From assembly GCF_900129655.1 (NCBI RefSeq), contig NZ_FQWK01000001.1, forward strand, positions 1-64,000: a DNA stretch of 64,000 bases, written 5' to 3'. Shown here in pieces: positions 1 through 8,973 of the stretch. How positions within the stretch are numbered: the stretch's first letter is position 1; every line of letters begins with the position of its first letter. A program made the translations under genes and the position numbers. The DNA is from Bacteroides clarus YIT 12056 (lineage in GTDB: Bacteria; Bacteroidota; Bacteroidia; Bacteroidales; Bacteroidaceae). The notes beneath the pieces are model-generated. The model saw only the letters and a program-made list of their open reading frames with translations, ran no database searches and had not been told where the DNA came from.

Positions 1-90
<90 letters not shown>

Positions 91-100
91 TTTTTTAGAG

Positions 101-141
101 AAGCCCCCGTATCGATAGAAGGATACGGGGGCTTTATTGTT
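101..141 (+). terminator. rRNA operon terminator
   Basis: A perfect 13-bp stem (AAGCCCCCGTATC at 101-113 with its complement at 122-134) has an 8-nt loop and is followed by a T-rich stretch. It lies directly after the 5S gene and is a strong intrinsic terminator. Confidence 0.9.
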
Positions 142-406
142 TTTGTCCCTTTGGGAACTTTCCTTTACCTCATTCTATTCCTTTGATGAAGGGAATATTA
201 CAATGATTAAAAGTCTTTAAAACCAGGTAATTATCCCATTGTTTTATATCTCTGTTTCATTCTTTTTTTGTACCTTTACTTCATATTAAAAGGTATGATA
301 AAACCTTTAATCAATGAACATTTTTATTGGTTGACAAAAGAAAGCAGCTATTTGGTGAAACTAAATGCAATCAGTTTATGTTTATTATGTAGATTTATTG
401 AACGAC
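142..406. other. AT-rich intergenic region upstream of a small secreted protein
   Basis: This stretch between the rRNA terminator and the ATG at 407 is AT-rich and holds no ORF I can support. TACCTTTA at 271-278 resembles the Bacteroides -7 element TAnnTTTG and could be a promoter for the next gene, which would give a leader of about 125 nt. A TTG-type start at 365 in the same frame is possible but has no signal-peptide logic. Nothing else stands out. Confidence 0.4.
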
Positions 407-853
407 ATGAAAACAACTGTAAAGACATTTTGGATTAGCATGCTACTGATACTCACTTGCAGTATTAGTGGAAAAGCTGTTGACTTTGCCCAAATCGGTG
501 TAAAGTCTGCTGAAGCATGTAAAACTTCTGCTACGTTGTCTTCATGTTCATCGACCTCATCTAAAAAAATTAAACAGGAAAACTCAAGATTTGCGGATAT
601 CAGCTATTCATGGACAACAGATGTTGAGTTGGGTACCAAGCCTATTTCTGAAATTTACTCTTCTCACCAGCAGCGTATACGCAGAGTGATAGAAGATAAT
701 ATATTCCTTAGAAACATATTCCTGATATTGTCCAACCATGAGAACTTACTCGTACATGGTCGGAGCAAACAATACTTTTCGGACAAAGACCCGTACTATG
801 CTGTGACGGGTAGTGATTACTACATCTACACGCTTCGGCGGATTTTGATTTAG
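407..853 (+). CDS. Unrecognised small secreted protein
   Basis: I do not recognise this protein of about 148 residues. The ATG at 407 is chosen over an in-frame start at 365 because it puts a basic N-terminus (MKTTVK) directly before a hydrophobic segment of about 15 residues, which reads as a signal peptide. The mature part is rich in Ser, Lys and Tyr. It has a short Cys/Ser/Thr cluster near residues 36-52, a basic-hydrophobic middle and a Tyr-rich C-terminus. The gene is noticeably AT-rich compared with the operon behind it. It stands alone between an rRNA operon and exbB. It is probably a real but lineage-restricted gene; a remnant is also possible. Confidence 0.5.
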   Translation: MKTTVKTFWISMLLILTCSISGKAVDFAQIGVKSAEACKTSATLSSCSSTSSKKIKQENSRFADISYSWTTDVELGTKPISEIYSSHQQRIRRVIEDNIFLRNIFLILSNHENLLVHGRSKQYFSDKDPYYAVTGSDYYIYTLRRILI

Positions 854-1055
854 CCACTGACTTCCCTTTCTAATTTCCCCCTTTTTCTTCCTTTTTCACT
901 TGTGAAGGGAAGTAAGAGTAGGTGACCTGTGTGCGCATATGTGCTGACTGAGGTTGCAAGGATGAATTACGCCCTATTGGTCCGTAAGAGGGAAGTTATA
1001 CCCCTACGCTTTATTCTCAAAATCAATTTTAATACCAACAATTAAACTTTTAATC

Positions 1056-1868
1056 ATGGAAACAACTCAAAAAAAAGCAGCCTCTTTTAAAGGCATCAAG
1101 TCCGCCGGTTGGGTAATCGTAATTTGCTTTATCATTGCCGTGCTTATTTTTAATTTTGTTCTTGGAAATCCTTCCAACTTCATGAACAATGACCCGAACA
1201 ACCACCCGTTACCCGGAAACTTCCTGGGCACTATATATAAAGGTGGCTTTATTGTTCCGGTGATTCAAACTCTCTTGCTTACCGTTATTGCTTTGAGTAT
1301 CGAACGCTACATTGCTATTCGCGCCGCCTTCGGTAAAGGCTCTCTGGTGAAGTTTGTTGCTAATATTAAAGCTGCTTTGGCGGCTGGTGATATGAAAAAG
1401 GCTCAGGAAATCTGCGATACGCAACGTGGTTCCGTAGCCAATGTAGTAAACGCTACTTTAAAGAAGTATGCCGAAATGGAGAATGACACGGAGATGGCTA
1501 AAGACCAAAAATTGCTTGCCATCCAGAAAGAGCTGGAAGAAGCTACCGCATTGGAGTTGCCGATGATGGAACAAAACCTGCCGATTATCGGTACTATCAC
1601 CACTTTGGGTACATTGATGGGATTGCTGGGTACGGTTATCGGTATGATCCGTTCGTTTGCCGCTTTGGCTGCCGGAGGCAGTGCAGACTCTATGGCATTG
1701 TCACAAGGTATTTCCGAGGCGTTGATTAATACAGCTTTCGGTATCTTGACCGGTGCTTTGGCGGTTATCTCTTATAACTATTATACCAATAAGATTGATA
1801 AGTTGACTTACAGCCTTGATGAGGTTGGCTTCTCTATTGTGCAGACTTTTGCCGCTACGCATAAATAA
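1056..1868 (+). CDS. exbB: MotA/TolQ/ExbB proton channel family protein
   Basis: Inner-membrane proton-channel subunit that, with ExbD, converts proton-motive force into movement of TonB for energised outer-membrane transport. The 270-residue protein has membrane segments at about 18-36, 63-82, 175-198 and 222-240. The conserved ExbB/TolQ core, a Gly/Thr/Leu-rich helix around LGTLMGLLGTVIGMI, is near residues 184-198. A charged cytoplasmic domain with a coiled-coil tendency spans about 90-170. The extra N-terminal helix and the periplasmic Asn/Pro-rich loop at 38-52 are typical of the Bacteroidetes form. It is the first gene of an operon with two exbD copies and tonB. Confidence 0.93.
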   Translation: METTQKKAASFKGIKSAGWVIVICFIIAVLIFNFVLGNPSNFMNNDPNNHPLPGNFLGTIYKGGFIVPVIQTLLLTVIALSIERYIAIRAAFGKGSLVKFVANIKAALAAGDMKKAQEICDTQRGSVANVVNATLKKYAEMENDTEMAKDQKLLAIQKELEEATALELPMMEQNLPIIGTITTLGTLMGLLGTVIGMIRSFAALAAGGSADSMALSQGISEALINTAFGILTGALAVISYNYYTNKIDKLTYSLDEVGFSIVQTFAATHK

Positions 1869-1921
1869 ATTGGGATGTGAGATTTCTCAATTATTAATTC
1901 TCAATTTCTAATTTGAAAATT

Positions 1922-2527
1922 ATGGGTAGAGCAAAAATAAAAAAGAAAAGTACGTTCATCGACATGACGGCCATGAGTGACGTAACCGTATTGTTGCTTA
2001 CTTTCTTCATGCTGACTTCTACGTTTGTGAAGAAAGAGCCGGTACAGGTAACCACTCCGGCATCCGTTTCCGAGATTAAGATACCGGAAACGAATGTTCT
2101 CCAAATATTGGTCGATCCGAACGGAAAAGTATTTATGAGCCTGGACAAGCAGTCCGACTTGCGCAATGTGCTGGAAGCTATGGGGCAAGAATATGGGGTG
2201 ACTTTTACTCCCGAGGAAACGAAAAAGTTTATGCTGGCATCCACTTTCGGCGTGCCGATGAAGAGCATGAAGCAATTCCTCAATTTGCCGCAAGACCGGC
2301 AGGACGCTGTGTTAAAGAATGAGGGAATACCTACCGACAGTATCGACAATCAGTTCAAAGCCTGGGTGCGTAATGCCCGTGCCACGAATTCCGATTTGCG
2401 TATTGCCATCAAGGCGGATGCCAACACTCCTTATTCCGTAATCAAGAATGTTATGAACTCACTTCAGGATCTTAGAGAGAACCGGTATAACCTGATTACT
2501 TCCCTAAAGACCACATCTGAAGACTAA
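1922..2527 (+). CDS. exbD: ExbD/TolR family biopolymer transport protein (first copy)
   Basis: Partner of ExbB in the TonB energising complex. It has a short cytoplasmic tail, one membrane helix at about 17-37 and a periplasmic domain of about 160 residues. The essential intramembrane acidic residue of the family is visible as Asp20 in MSDVTVLLLTFF. I start at the ATG at 1922; a TTG codon at 1913 in the same frame only adds three residues. It lies 53 nt after exbB and 14 nt before a second exbD. Paired exbD genes are usual in Bacteroidetes and may form heteromeric ExbD. Confidence 0.93.
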   Translation: MGRAKIKKKSTFIDMTAMSDVTVLLLTFFMLTSTFVKKEPVQVTTPASVSEIKIPETNVLQILVDPNGKVFMSLDKQSDLRNVLEAMGQEYGVTFTPEETKKFMLASTFGVPMKSMKQFLNLPQDRQDAVLKNEGIPTDSIDNQFKAWVRNARATNSDLRIAIKADANTPYSVIKNVMNSLQDLRENRYNLITSLKTTSED

Positions 2528-2541
2528 CGAAAGGAAATATT

Positions 2542-3192
2542 ATGGCCGAAATACAAGAAAACGGTAATAAGAAAGGTGGAAAAAGCAAGCAAAAGAAAAT
2601 GACCGTACGGGTGGATTTCACGCCGATGGTGGATATGAATATGTTGCTGATTACTTTCTTCATGCTGTGTACTTCACTGAGCAAACCTCAGACAATGGAG
2701 ATAAGCATGCCGAGCAATGACAAGAGCATCACCGAAGAACAGCAAAGTAAAGTGAAAGCGTCGCAGGCAATCACACTGTTACTGGGAGATGCCGATAAAT
2801 TGTATTACTACGAAGGAGAGCCCGACTATAAAGACTATACTTCACTGAAGGAGACTTCCTATCAGGCTGACGGTCTGCGGGCTATGCTCTTGAAACGTAA
2901 TAGGACTGCTGTAAATGAGGTGAACAAGCTGAAACAGCAGAAACTGGAACTTAAAATATCAGAGGATGATTTCCGTAAACAGCTTTCCGAGATAAAGAGC
3001 GGAAAAGACACGCCTACGGTTATCATCAAGGCTACCGATGCAGCCTCGTACAAGAATCTGATTGATGCCCTCGATGAAATGCAGATATGTAATATAGGCA
3101 AGTATGTGATAACGGACATTGCCGATGCCGACCGGTTCCTGATGAAGAACTACGAAAGCAAAGGCGAGCTGTCGCAGAATATCGCCGAATAG
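2542..3192 (+). CDS. exbD: ExbD/TolR family biopolymer transport protein (second copy)
   Basis: Second ExbD-like subunit, 216 residues. It begins with a strongly basic Lys/Gly tail (residues 9-19), then a single membrane helix at about 29-48 that carries the conserved Asp31 in VDMNMLLITFFML. The periplasmic part is longer than in the first copy and contains a Lys/Glu-rich, probably helical insert near 115-150. The two copies are clearly diverged from each other, so they are likely to have different partners or stoichiometry rather than being a recent duplication. It is followed by tonB after 22 nt. Confidence 0.92.
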   Translation: MAEIQENGNKKGGKSKQKKMTVRVDFTPMVDMNMLLITFFMLCTSLSKPQTMEISMPSNDKSITEEQQSKVKASQAITLLLGDADKLYYYEGEPDYKDYTSLKETSYQADGLRAMLLKRNRTAVNEVNKLKQQKLELKISEDDFRKQLSEIKSGKDTPTVIIKATDAASYKNLIDALDEMQICNIGKYVITDIADADRFLMKNYESKGELSQNIAE

Positions 3193-3214
3193 TAACACCT
3201 AAAAACAGAAGAAT

Positions 3215-4030
3215 ATGGCTAAAGTAGATTTAAGTTCTTTGGAATGGTGTGACCTTATATTCAACGGTAAGAATAAAGCGTACGGCGCCTATAAGATGCG
3301 TGAGAATTCTCCACGCCGTCACAACATAGCCGTGATACTGGTGATAGTGATAGCCTTGATAGGTTTCAGTATTCCCACCCTGATAAAGATGGCGACTCCG
3401 AAGCAAAAGGAAGTGATGACCGAGGTAACCACTCTGTCGCAGTTGGAAGAACCCGAAGTGAAACAGGAAGAGATGAAACGTGTAGAGCCTGTTGCTCCGC
3501 CACCGCCGGCTTTGAAGAGTTCCATCAAGTTCACGGCTCCTGTCATCAAGAAAGATGAAGAAGTGAGAGATGAAGATGAAATCAAGAGTCAGACCGAATT
3601 GACGGAGACGAAAGTCGCCATCTCCATTGCCGATGTGAAAGGCAATGACGAAGCCAACGGCAAGGATATCGCCGACTTGAAGCAGGTAGTGACACAAGCT
3701 CCCGTGGAAGAGGAGAAGGTTTTTGATATGGTAGAGCAGATGCCGACGTTCCCCGGTGGTGCCGGTGAGCTGATGAAATACATTGCCGATCATTTGAAGT
3801 ATCCGACGATTGCGCAGGAAAACGGTGTGCAGGGACGGGTAATCTGCCAGTTTGTGGTAGGCAGTGACGGTAGCGTACGAGATGCCAAAGTTGTAAAGAC
3901 CCTGGATCCCTACTGTGACAAAGAGGCTCTTCGCGTAATTATGTCGATGCCCAAATGGATACCCGGCAAGCAGAACGGTAAGGCGGTGTCTGTGAAATAT
4001 ACGGTTCCTATTGTCTTTAGGTTACAATAA
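3215..4030 (+). CDS. tonB: TonB energy transducer
   Basis: Links the ExbB/ExbD motor to TonB-dependent outer-membrane receptors. The 271-residue protein has a cytoplasmic N-terminal segment containing NGKNKAYGAYKMR, which is common in Bacteroidetes TonB proteins. One membrane helix lies at about 38-58, a Pro/Glu/Lys-rich periplasmic linker (VEPVAPPPPALK near 90-100) follows, and a TonB_C domain occupies about 176-271, starting with the MPTFPGG motif. It overlaps no neighbour and is followed after 10 nt by a binding-protein gene, so the whole run from exbB is probably co-transcribed. Confidence 0.95.
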   Translation: MAKVDLSSLEWCDLIFNGKNKAYGAYKMRENSPRRHNIAVILVIVIALIGFSIPTLIKMATPKQKEVMTEVTTLSQLEEPEVKQEEMKRVEPVAPPPPALKSSIKFTAPVIKKDEEVRDEDEIKSQTELTETKVAISIADVKGNDEANGKDIADLKQVVTQAPVEEEKVFDMVEQMPTFPGGAGELMKYIADHLKYPTIAQENGVQGRVICQFVVGSDGSVRDAKVVKTLDPYCDKEALRVIMSMPKWIPGKQNGKAVSVKYTVPIVFRLQ

Positions 4031-4040
4031 ATTGTGTGTT

Positions 4041-4991
4041 ATGAAAACGGTGAAGCGACTTCAGCTTTCGGGCTTGATAGTAATGCTGGTTCTGGCCTCT
4101 GCCTGCCGGCAAAAGCCCAAGGACGGATTGACGGATACCTATACTTCCGGCGTCATAGCAATTGCCGCCGACGAGAGTTTCCGGCCGATTGTGCAGGAAG
4201 AGATAGACGTGTTCGAAGGTTTGTTCCCTCTGGCGGGAATTGTGCCCCGTTACGTGACGGAAGTGGAAGCCGTCAATCTTTTGCTTAAGGACAGTTTGCG
4301 GTTGGCAATAACCAGCCGCAGGCTGACTCCGGAGGAGATGAACTCCTTCAACAGCCGCAAGTTTTTCCCGCAAGAGATAAAGATTGCGACGGATGGACTG
4401 GCATTAATCACCAATCGGAGCAATCCGGATACCTTGATTAGCGTGAAGGATTTTCGCCGTATTCTTACCGGGGATGCCGGGCGGTGGAAGGATATTTATC
4501 CGTTGTCCCGCTTGGGAGATATTCGTCTGGTATTCGATAACAAGAATTCCAGTACCGTACGTTTTGCTATGGACTCCATAGCCGGAGGAGCACCGCTTTC
4601 GAACCAAGTGAAGGCGCTGAAAACAAACAGGGAAGTCATTGACTACGTGGCGCGCACGCCGGATGCCATGGGTGTAATCGGAGTGAACTGGCTGAGCGAC
4701 CGCAACGACAGTACGGGGCTTTCTTTCAGCAAGGAAGTGCGGGTAATGTCTGTCAGCGCTGCCGACAAGGCTACGCCGGCCGACAGTTACAAGCCTTACC
4801 AGGCATATCTGTTTTACGGCGATTATCCGCTGGCGCGCAGCATCTATGTTCTATTGAATGATCCGCGGAGCGCACTCCCGTGGGGTTTTGCTTCTTTCCT
4901 CGCTTCCGACCGGGGACAGCGGATTATATTGAAGTCGGGATTGGTACCCGCCACCCAACCGGTGCGTGTGGTAAACGTCAAAGATGAATAA
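4041..4991 (+). CDS. PstS-like phosphate/anion-binding lipoprotein
   Basis: Lipoprotein of about 316 residues resembling periplasmic phosphate-binding proteins (PstS/SBP_bac superfamily). The start at 4041 gives a lipoprotein signal ending in the lipobox ASAC. The fold signature is seen in the two-lobe pattern with IAADESFRPIV near the N-terminus, GLALITNRSNPDTLISVKDFRRIL in two pieces near the middle, and the FDNKNSSTVRF segment, comparable to the PstS Ser/Thr anion-binding loop. No Pst permease or ATPase genes are nearby. It sits between tonB and a TPR gene, so it may serve a sensing or scavenging role rather than feed an ABC transporter. Ligand is unproven. Confidence 0.75.
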   Translation: MKTVKRLQLSGLIVMLVLASACRQKPKDGLTDTYTSGVIAIAADESFRPIVQEEIDVFEGLFPLAGIVPRYVTEVEAVNLLLKDSLRLAITSRRLTPEEMNSFNSRKFFPQEIKIATDGLALITNRSNPDTLISVKDFRRILTGDAGRWKDIYPLSRLGDIRLVFDNKNSSTVRFAMDSIAGGAPLSNQVKALKTNREVIDYVARTPDAMGVIGVNWLSDRNDSTGLSFSKEVRVMSVSAADKATPADSYKPYQAYLFYGDYPLARSIYVLLNDPRSALPWGFASFLASDRGQRIILKSGLVPATQPVRVVNVKDE

Positions 4992-4996
4992 CTAAA

Positions 4997-6442
4997 ATGA
5001 ATGCTAACATGAAACGTAAATTATTATTTTGTATGGGAGCGCTGCTGTTATCCGGTACGCTTGCCGCACAAACGCCTGTACCCGAATGGCAGGCCGGGGT
5101 AGATAAAGTAAAAAGTCTGATAAAGACGAATCCCGAACAAGCGTCCGAAACGGCCGGAGATTTGTTGAAAGGGAAAAACAAGAAAAATGTGTCGCTGATT
5201 GTCTCTGTAGCCCGTGCCTATCTGGATGCCGGTAAGCCGGCAGAGGCGGAAAACTATCTGAAAGCAGCCAAAAAGGCGGATAGTAAGGATGCAAGCGTGT
5301 CCGTACTGGAAGGAGACATTGCGCTTGCCGGAAAGGATGTGGGACGTGCCTGCCAGCTTTACGAACAGGCCATTTACTTTAATCCCGATTGCAAGGAAGC
5401 TTATCTGAAATATGCCCGTGCCTATAAGTCGGCCAGTCCCTCGCAGGCTATCGACAAACTGCAACAGTTGAAATCACTGGCTCCGGACTATTTGGAAGCG
5501 GATAAAGAACTTGCCGGGGTGTATTATGCCACCAATCGTTTCGGCAAGGCGGCAGAAACCTATGCCAAGTTCATAGATACTCCCGTTGCTACGGAAGACG
5601 ATATCTTGAAATATGCTTTTGCCCTGTTCCTGAACCATGATTTTGAGAAATCACTGGAAGTGGTTCGGAAAGGTTTGCAAAAGAACGGACGTCATGCGGC
5701 ATTCAACCGTCTGGCCATGTACAACTATACCGACTTGAAACGTTATGATGAAGCGGAGCAAGCTGCCAATGCTTTTTTTAACGCTTCGGACAATGCCGAC
5801 TATTCGTACTTGGACTACCGATACTACGGAGCTTTGCTGAGCGCTCTAAAGAAGTACGACCAAGCCGTTGCGGAATATGGCAAGGCGCTTGAGAAGGATA
5901 GCGACCAGGTCGATATCTGGCGCGAAATAGCCGATGCGTACGAATTGAAGAATGACTATGCTCAGGCCATTACCGCCTATCAAAAGTATTATGACGCTTT
6001 AAGTCAAGATAAAAAGACGGCTGAGTCCCTGTTCCAGCTCGGACGTCTCTATTACGGCCAGGGCACATCTTCGGATACGCTCTCCGTTCGGCCTGCCGAC
6101 CGTGCAACGGCATTGCAGGCTGCAGACTCTGTGTTTGCGCTGGTTGCCCGACAAGCTCCCGACAGCTATCTGGGTGATATGTGGCGCGCCCGTACCAATT
6201 CCGCCATGGACCCGGAGACTACCGAGGGGCTGGCAAAACCTTATTATGAAAAGGTGGCGGAAATGTTGCTGGCTAAGAATGAGCCGAGGTATAACTCTGC
6301 ACTGATTGAGTGTTACAGCTATCTGGGATACTACTATCTGCTGAAGAGCAATTATCCGGTCTCAAAAGAGTATTGGAATAAAATTCTGGCTATCGACCCC
6401 ACCAATGCCACAGCTAAAAAGGCGTTGGACGGCATCAAATAG
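4997..6442 (+). CDS. Secreted tetratricopeptide-repeat protein
   Basis: Periplasmic TPR protein of 481 residues. A signal peptide ends near LAAQTP (about residue 25). Either the ATG at 4997 or the one at 5009 could be used; both keep the signal. The rest is made of repeated helix pairs of about 34 residues with the usual small residues (A-x-x-Y, A-Y motifs), for example near 92-125 and 280-330, ending in a solvent helix. It starts 5 nt after the binding protein and is the last gene of the exbB operon. Such proteins scaffold protein complexes; here it probably acts with TonB or the binding protein, which is inference from position. Confidence 0.85.
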   Translation: MNANMKRKLLFCMGALLLSGTLAAQTPVPEWQAGVDKVKSLIKTNPEQASETAGDLLKGKNKKNVSLIVSVARAYLDAGKPAEAENYLKAAKKADSKDASVSVLEGDIALAGKDVGRACQLYEQAIYFNPDCKEAYLKYARAYKSASPSQAIDKLQQLKSLAPDYLEADKELAGVYYATNRFGKAAETYAKFIDTPVATEDDILKYAFALFLNHDFEKSLEVVRKGLQKNGRHAAFNRLAMYNYTDLKRYDEAEQAANAFFNASDNADYSYLDYRYYGALLSALKKYDQAVAEYGKALEKDSDQVDIWREIADAYELKNDYAQAITAYQKYYDALSQDKKTAESLFQLGRLYYGQGTSSDTLSVRPADRATALQAADSVFALVARQAPDSYLGDMWRARTNSAMDPETTEGLAKPYYEKVAEMLLAKNEPRYNSALIECYSYLGYYYLLKSNYPVSKEYWNKILAIDPTNATAKKALDGIK

Positions 6443-6470
6443 CAATAATTTTAGTTGTTTGTCGTGTCGG

Positions 6471-6508
6471 GAGGAGTGGAGAGTGATTCTTAGCTCCTCT
6501 CATTTTTT
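6471..6508 (+). terminator. Possible terminator of the exbB-tonB operon
   Basis: GAGGAG at 6471-6476 can pair with CTCCTC at 6494-6499, followed by a T-run at 6503-6508. The 17-nt loop makes it weaker than the other terminators in the window, but its position just after the TPR gene fits. Confidence 0.45.
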
Positions 6509-6561
6509 ATAGGTATCCCCGTTCCTTGGGGTGATTTTGTGTTTGAGAAGGGGATAAAATG

Positions 6562-6592
6562 AAAAAAGACCGCCGAATTGACGATCTTTTTT
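6562..6592. terminator. Short hairpin after the initiator tRNA
   Basis: A run of six A followed by GAC pairs imperfectly with a GATC-T6 stretch about 15 nt later. Read on the minus strand it directly follows the tRNA 3' end and ends in a T-run, so it is a plausible tRNA terminator. It may work in both directions. Confidence 0.45.
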
Positions 6593-6594
6593 AG

Positions 6595-6667
<73 letters not shown>

Positions 6668-6681
6668 ATGTTTTGTGGGTG

Positions 6682-6712
6682 CAAAGGTACGGCTTTTATT
6701 TGAATATGCAAA
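6682..6712 (-). promoter_or_regulatory. Bacteroides-type promoter of tRNA-fMet
   Basis: On the minus strand TTTG (6712-6709) and TACCTTTG (6689-6682) are separated by 19 nt. This matches the Bacteroides housekeeping promoter (-33 TTTG, -7 TAnnTTTG) very well and places the transcript start a few bases before the tRNA. Confidence 0.8.
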
Positions 6713-6836
6713 TAAAAGCCGGATTATTTTTCATAAAAAATGCACTAATATACATAATGCACTGATAAATAGTCTGATAAAATATAAAACATTTCTATTC
6801 GCCAATCGGCTTGACTGTTAATAAAATGTGCTTTTG

Positions 6837-6868
6837 TTTGTGATATATGCGGAAATATCTTACTTTTG
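6837..6868 (+). promoter_or_regulatory. Bacteroides-type promoter of the TetR-fabG unit
   Basis: TTTG at 6837-6840 and TACTTTTG at 6861-6868 are 20 nt apart, the expected spacing for the Bacteroides primary sigma factor. The transcript would begin near 6875, about 25 nt before the TetR ATG at 6900, which supports that start. Confidence 0.8.
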
Positions 6869-6899
6869 CACAAATTATTAAGCAATGTGCAATTAGTCT

Positions 6900-7484
6900 A
6901 TGGCCGTATCGAAGACAAAAGCTAAATTAGTGGATGTAGCCCGTCAGTTGTTTGCTAAAATGGGTGTTGAGAATACCACAATGAATGATATTGCCCTCGC
7001 TTCTAAAAAAGGTAGGAGAACGCTTTATACCTATTTTAAGAGCAAGGAAGATATCTATATGGCTGTTGTCGAATCGGAACTGGATATGCTTTCGGATATG
7101 ATGAAGCGTGTGGCGGAGAAGAACATATCGCCGGACGAGAAGATGATTGAGATGATATACACACGTCTGGACGCAGTGAAAGAGGTGGTATTCCGCAACG
7201 GCACGCTTCGGGCCAATTTCTTTCGCGACATTTGGCGGGTAGAGAAAGTGCGCAAGCGGTTTGATGCCAAGGAGATACTGCTGTTTAAGGATGTATTGCG
7301 CGAAGGAGTGGAGAAAGGCGTGTTCAGAATAGACGATATCGACATGACCGCCGAGCTGGTGCATTATTGTGTAAAAGGGATTGAAGTGCCCTATATCCGC
7401 GGCCATATCGGCGCAAAGCTGGATGACGAGACCCGCGACAAATACGTTGTGAACCTTGTGTTTGGCGCACTGCATAGAACATAA
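6900..7484 (+). CDS. TetR/AcrR family transcriptional regulator
   Basis: One-component DNA-binding regulator of 194 residues. The N-terminal TetR helix-turn-helix is at about 8-55: ARQLFAKMGVENTTMNDIA, then a recognition helix and the family signature TLYTYFKSKEDIYMAV. The C-terminal part is a helical ligand-binding and dimerisation domain without further recognisable motifs. It lies 29 nt upstream of fabG in the same direction and probably shares its promoter. Several TetR proteins regulate fatty-acid genes, so control of fabG or of lipid metabolism is a reasonable guess; the effector is unknown. Confidence 0.9.
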   Translation: MAVSKTKAKLVDVARQLFAKMGVENTTMNDIALASKKGRRTLYTYFKSKEDIYMAVVESELDMLSDMMKRVAEKNISPDEKMIEMIYTRLDAVKEVVFRNGTLRANFFRDIWRVEKVRKRFDAKEILLFKDVLREGVEKGVFRIDDIDMTAELVHYCVKGIEVPYIRGHIGAKLDDETRDKYVVNLVFGALHRT

Positions 7485-7513
7485 AAACATTTAATCAATA
7501 ATTTAAAAACAGT

Positions 7514-8260
7514 ATGGGATTATTAGACGGAAAAACAGCCATTGTAACCGGAGCCGCTCGCGGCATTGGTAAGGCCATCGCTTTAAAGTTCGCTCAAGAA
7601 GGAGCTAATATAGCATTCACCGATTTGGTGATTGACGAAAATGCTGAAGCTACGGCAAAAGAAATCGAAACGTTGGGCGTAAAAGCCAAAGCGTATGCTT
7701 CCAATGCGGCAAGCTTTGAAGATACCGCTAAAGTGGTAGAGGCTATCCATGCAGACTTCGGTCGCATCGATATTCTGGTAAACAACGCAGGTATCACCCG
7801 TGACGGTTTGATGATGCGCATGACCGAACAGCAATGGGATATGGTTATCAACGTGAACCTGAAATCGGCTTTCAACTTCATTCACGCTTGTACTCCGATT
7901 ATGATGCGCCAGAAAGCCGGCAGCATTATCAATATGGCTTCTGTTGTAGGTGTTCACGGCAATGCAGGCCAGGCCAACTACTCTGCTTCCAAGGCCGGTA
8001 TGATTGCATTGGCGAAATCCATCGCACAAGAACTGGGTTCTCGCGGCATCCGTGCCAACGCCATCGCTCCGGGCTTCATTATGACGGCCATGACAGATGC
8101 CCTGTCCGAAGAAGTAAAGGCCGAATGGTGCAAGAAGATACCTTTGCGTCGCGGCGGTACACCCGAAGACGTTGCCAACATTGCTACCTTCCTGGCTTCT
8201 GATATGTCTTCTTATGTATCAGGACAGGTAATTCAGGTAGACGGTGGTATGAATATGTAA
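7514..8260 (+). CDS. fabG: 3-oxoacyl-[acyl-carrier-protein] reductase
   Basis: NADPH-dependent reduction of 3-oxoacyl-ACP in the fatty-acid elongation cycle, cytoplasmic. The 248-residue SDR protein shows the cofactor loop TGAARGIG at about 12-19, the NNAGIT motif near 90, and the Ser...Tyr-x-x-x-Lys catalytic set (MASVVG, then ANYSASKAG near 155-163). It ends in QVIQVDGGMNM, a FabG hallmark, and the length is typical. It follows a TetR regulator and precedes a pseudouridine synthase after 19 nt. Confidence 0.95.
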   Translation: MGLLDGKTAIVTGAARGIGKAIALKFAQEGANIAFTDLVIDENAEATAKEIETLGVKAKAYASNAASFEDTAKVVEAIHADFGRIDILVNNAGITRDGLMMRMTEQQWDMVINVNLKSAFNFIHACTPIMMRQKAGSIINMASVVGVHGNAGQANYSASKAGMIALAKSIAQELGSRGIRANAIAPGFIMTAMTDALSEEVKAEWCKKIPLRRGGTPEDVANIATFLASDMSSYVSGQVIQVDGGMNM

Positions 8261-8279
8261 CATCCAAATCACTGAATAG

Positions 8280-8951
8280 ATGACTGTCGTATACGAGGAC
8301 AATCATATCATTATAGTAAACAAGACCGCTTCCGAGATAGTTCAGGGAGACAAAACGGGCGATACGCCGCTTTCGGAGACCGTAAAGCTGTATCTCAAGG
8401 AGAAATACCAAAAGCCCGGCAATGTCTTTATCGGTGTCACGCACCGTCTGGACCGCCCCGTAAGCGGTCTTGTTATTTTTGCCAAAACCAGTAAGGCGCT
8501 TACCCGTCTGAACGAGATGTTCAAGAACAGCGAGGTGAAGAAAACCTATTGGGCAGTGGTGAAGAACCAGCCTCGGGAGCAAGAAGGCGAGCTGGTGAAC
8601 TATTTGGTACGTAATGAGAAGCAAAACAAGAGTTATGCCTACGATAAGGAAGTGCCGAACAGCAAGAAAGCGATTTTGCATTATCGGCTCATAGCCAAGT
8701 CACAAAACTACTGTTTATTGGAGATAGACCTGAAAACGGGGCGGCATCACCAGATACGCTGCCAGTTGGCAAAGATGGGGTGTCCCATTAAAGGGGATTT
8801 GAAATACGGCTCTCCCCGTTCCAACCCTGACGGAAGCATCTGTCTGCATGCGCGCTTTGTGCGCTTTGTACATCCGGTGTCCAAGGAACTGATAGAGGTG
8901 GAAGCCCCTGTTCCTGGCGGTAATCTGTGGAATGGCTTTGAAATGATTTGA
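8280..8951 (+). CDS. RluA family pseudouridine synthase
   Basis: Isomerises a uridine in rRNA or tRNA to pseudouridine. The 223-residue protein contains the catalytic motif HRLDRPVSG at about 55-63 (Asp is the nucleophile) and the later GRxHQIRxQ motif (GRHHQIRCQLAKMGCPI) near 155-171. No S4 RNA-binding domain precedes the catalytic domain, as in short RluA/RluE-like Bacteroidetes members, so the exact target uridine cannot be named. It is 22 nt upstream of the S9 peptidase. Confidence 0.9.
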   Translation: MTVVYEDNHIIIVNKTASEIVQGDKTGDTPLSETVKLYLKEKYQKPGNVFIGVTHRLDRPVSGLVIFAKTSKALTRLNEMFKNSEVKKTYWAVVKNQPREQEGELVNYLVRNEKQNKSYAYDKEVPNSKKAILHYRLIAKSQNYCLLEIDLKTGRHHQIRCQLAKMGCPIKGDLKYGSPRSNPDGSICLHARFVRFVHPVSKELIEVEAPVPGGNLWNGFEMI

Positions 8952-8973
8952 TAATCTGTTAATAACAAATTCA

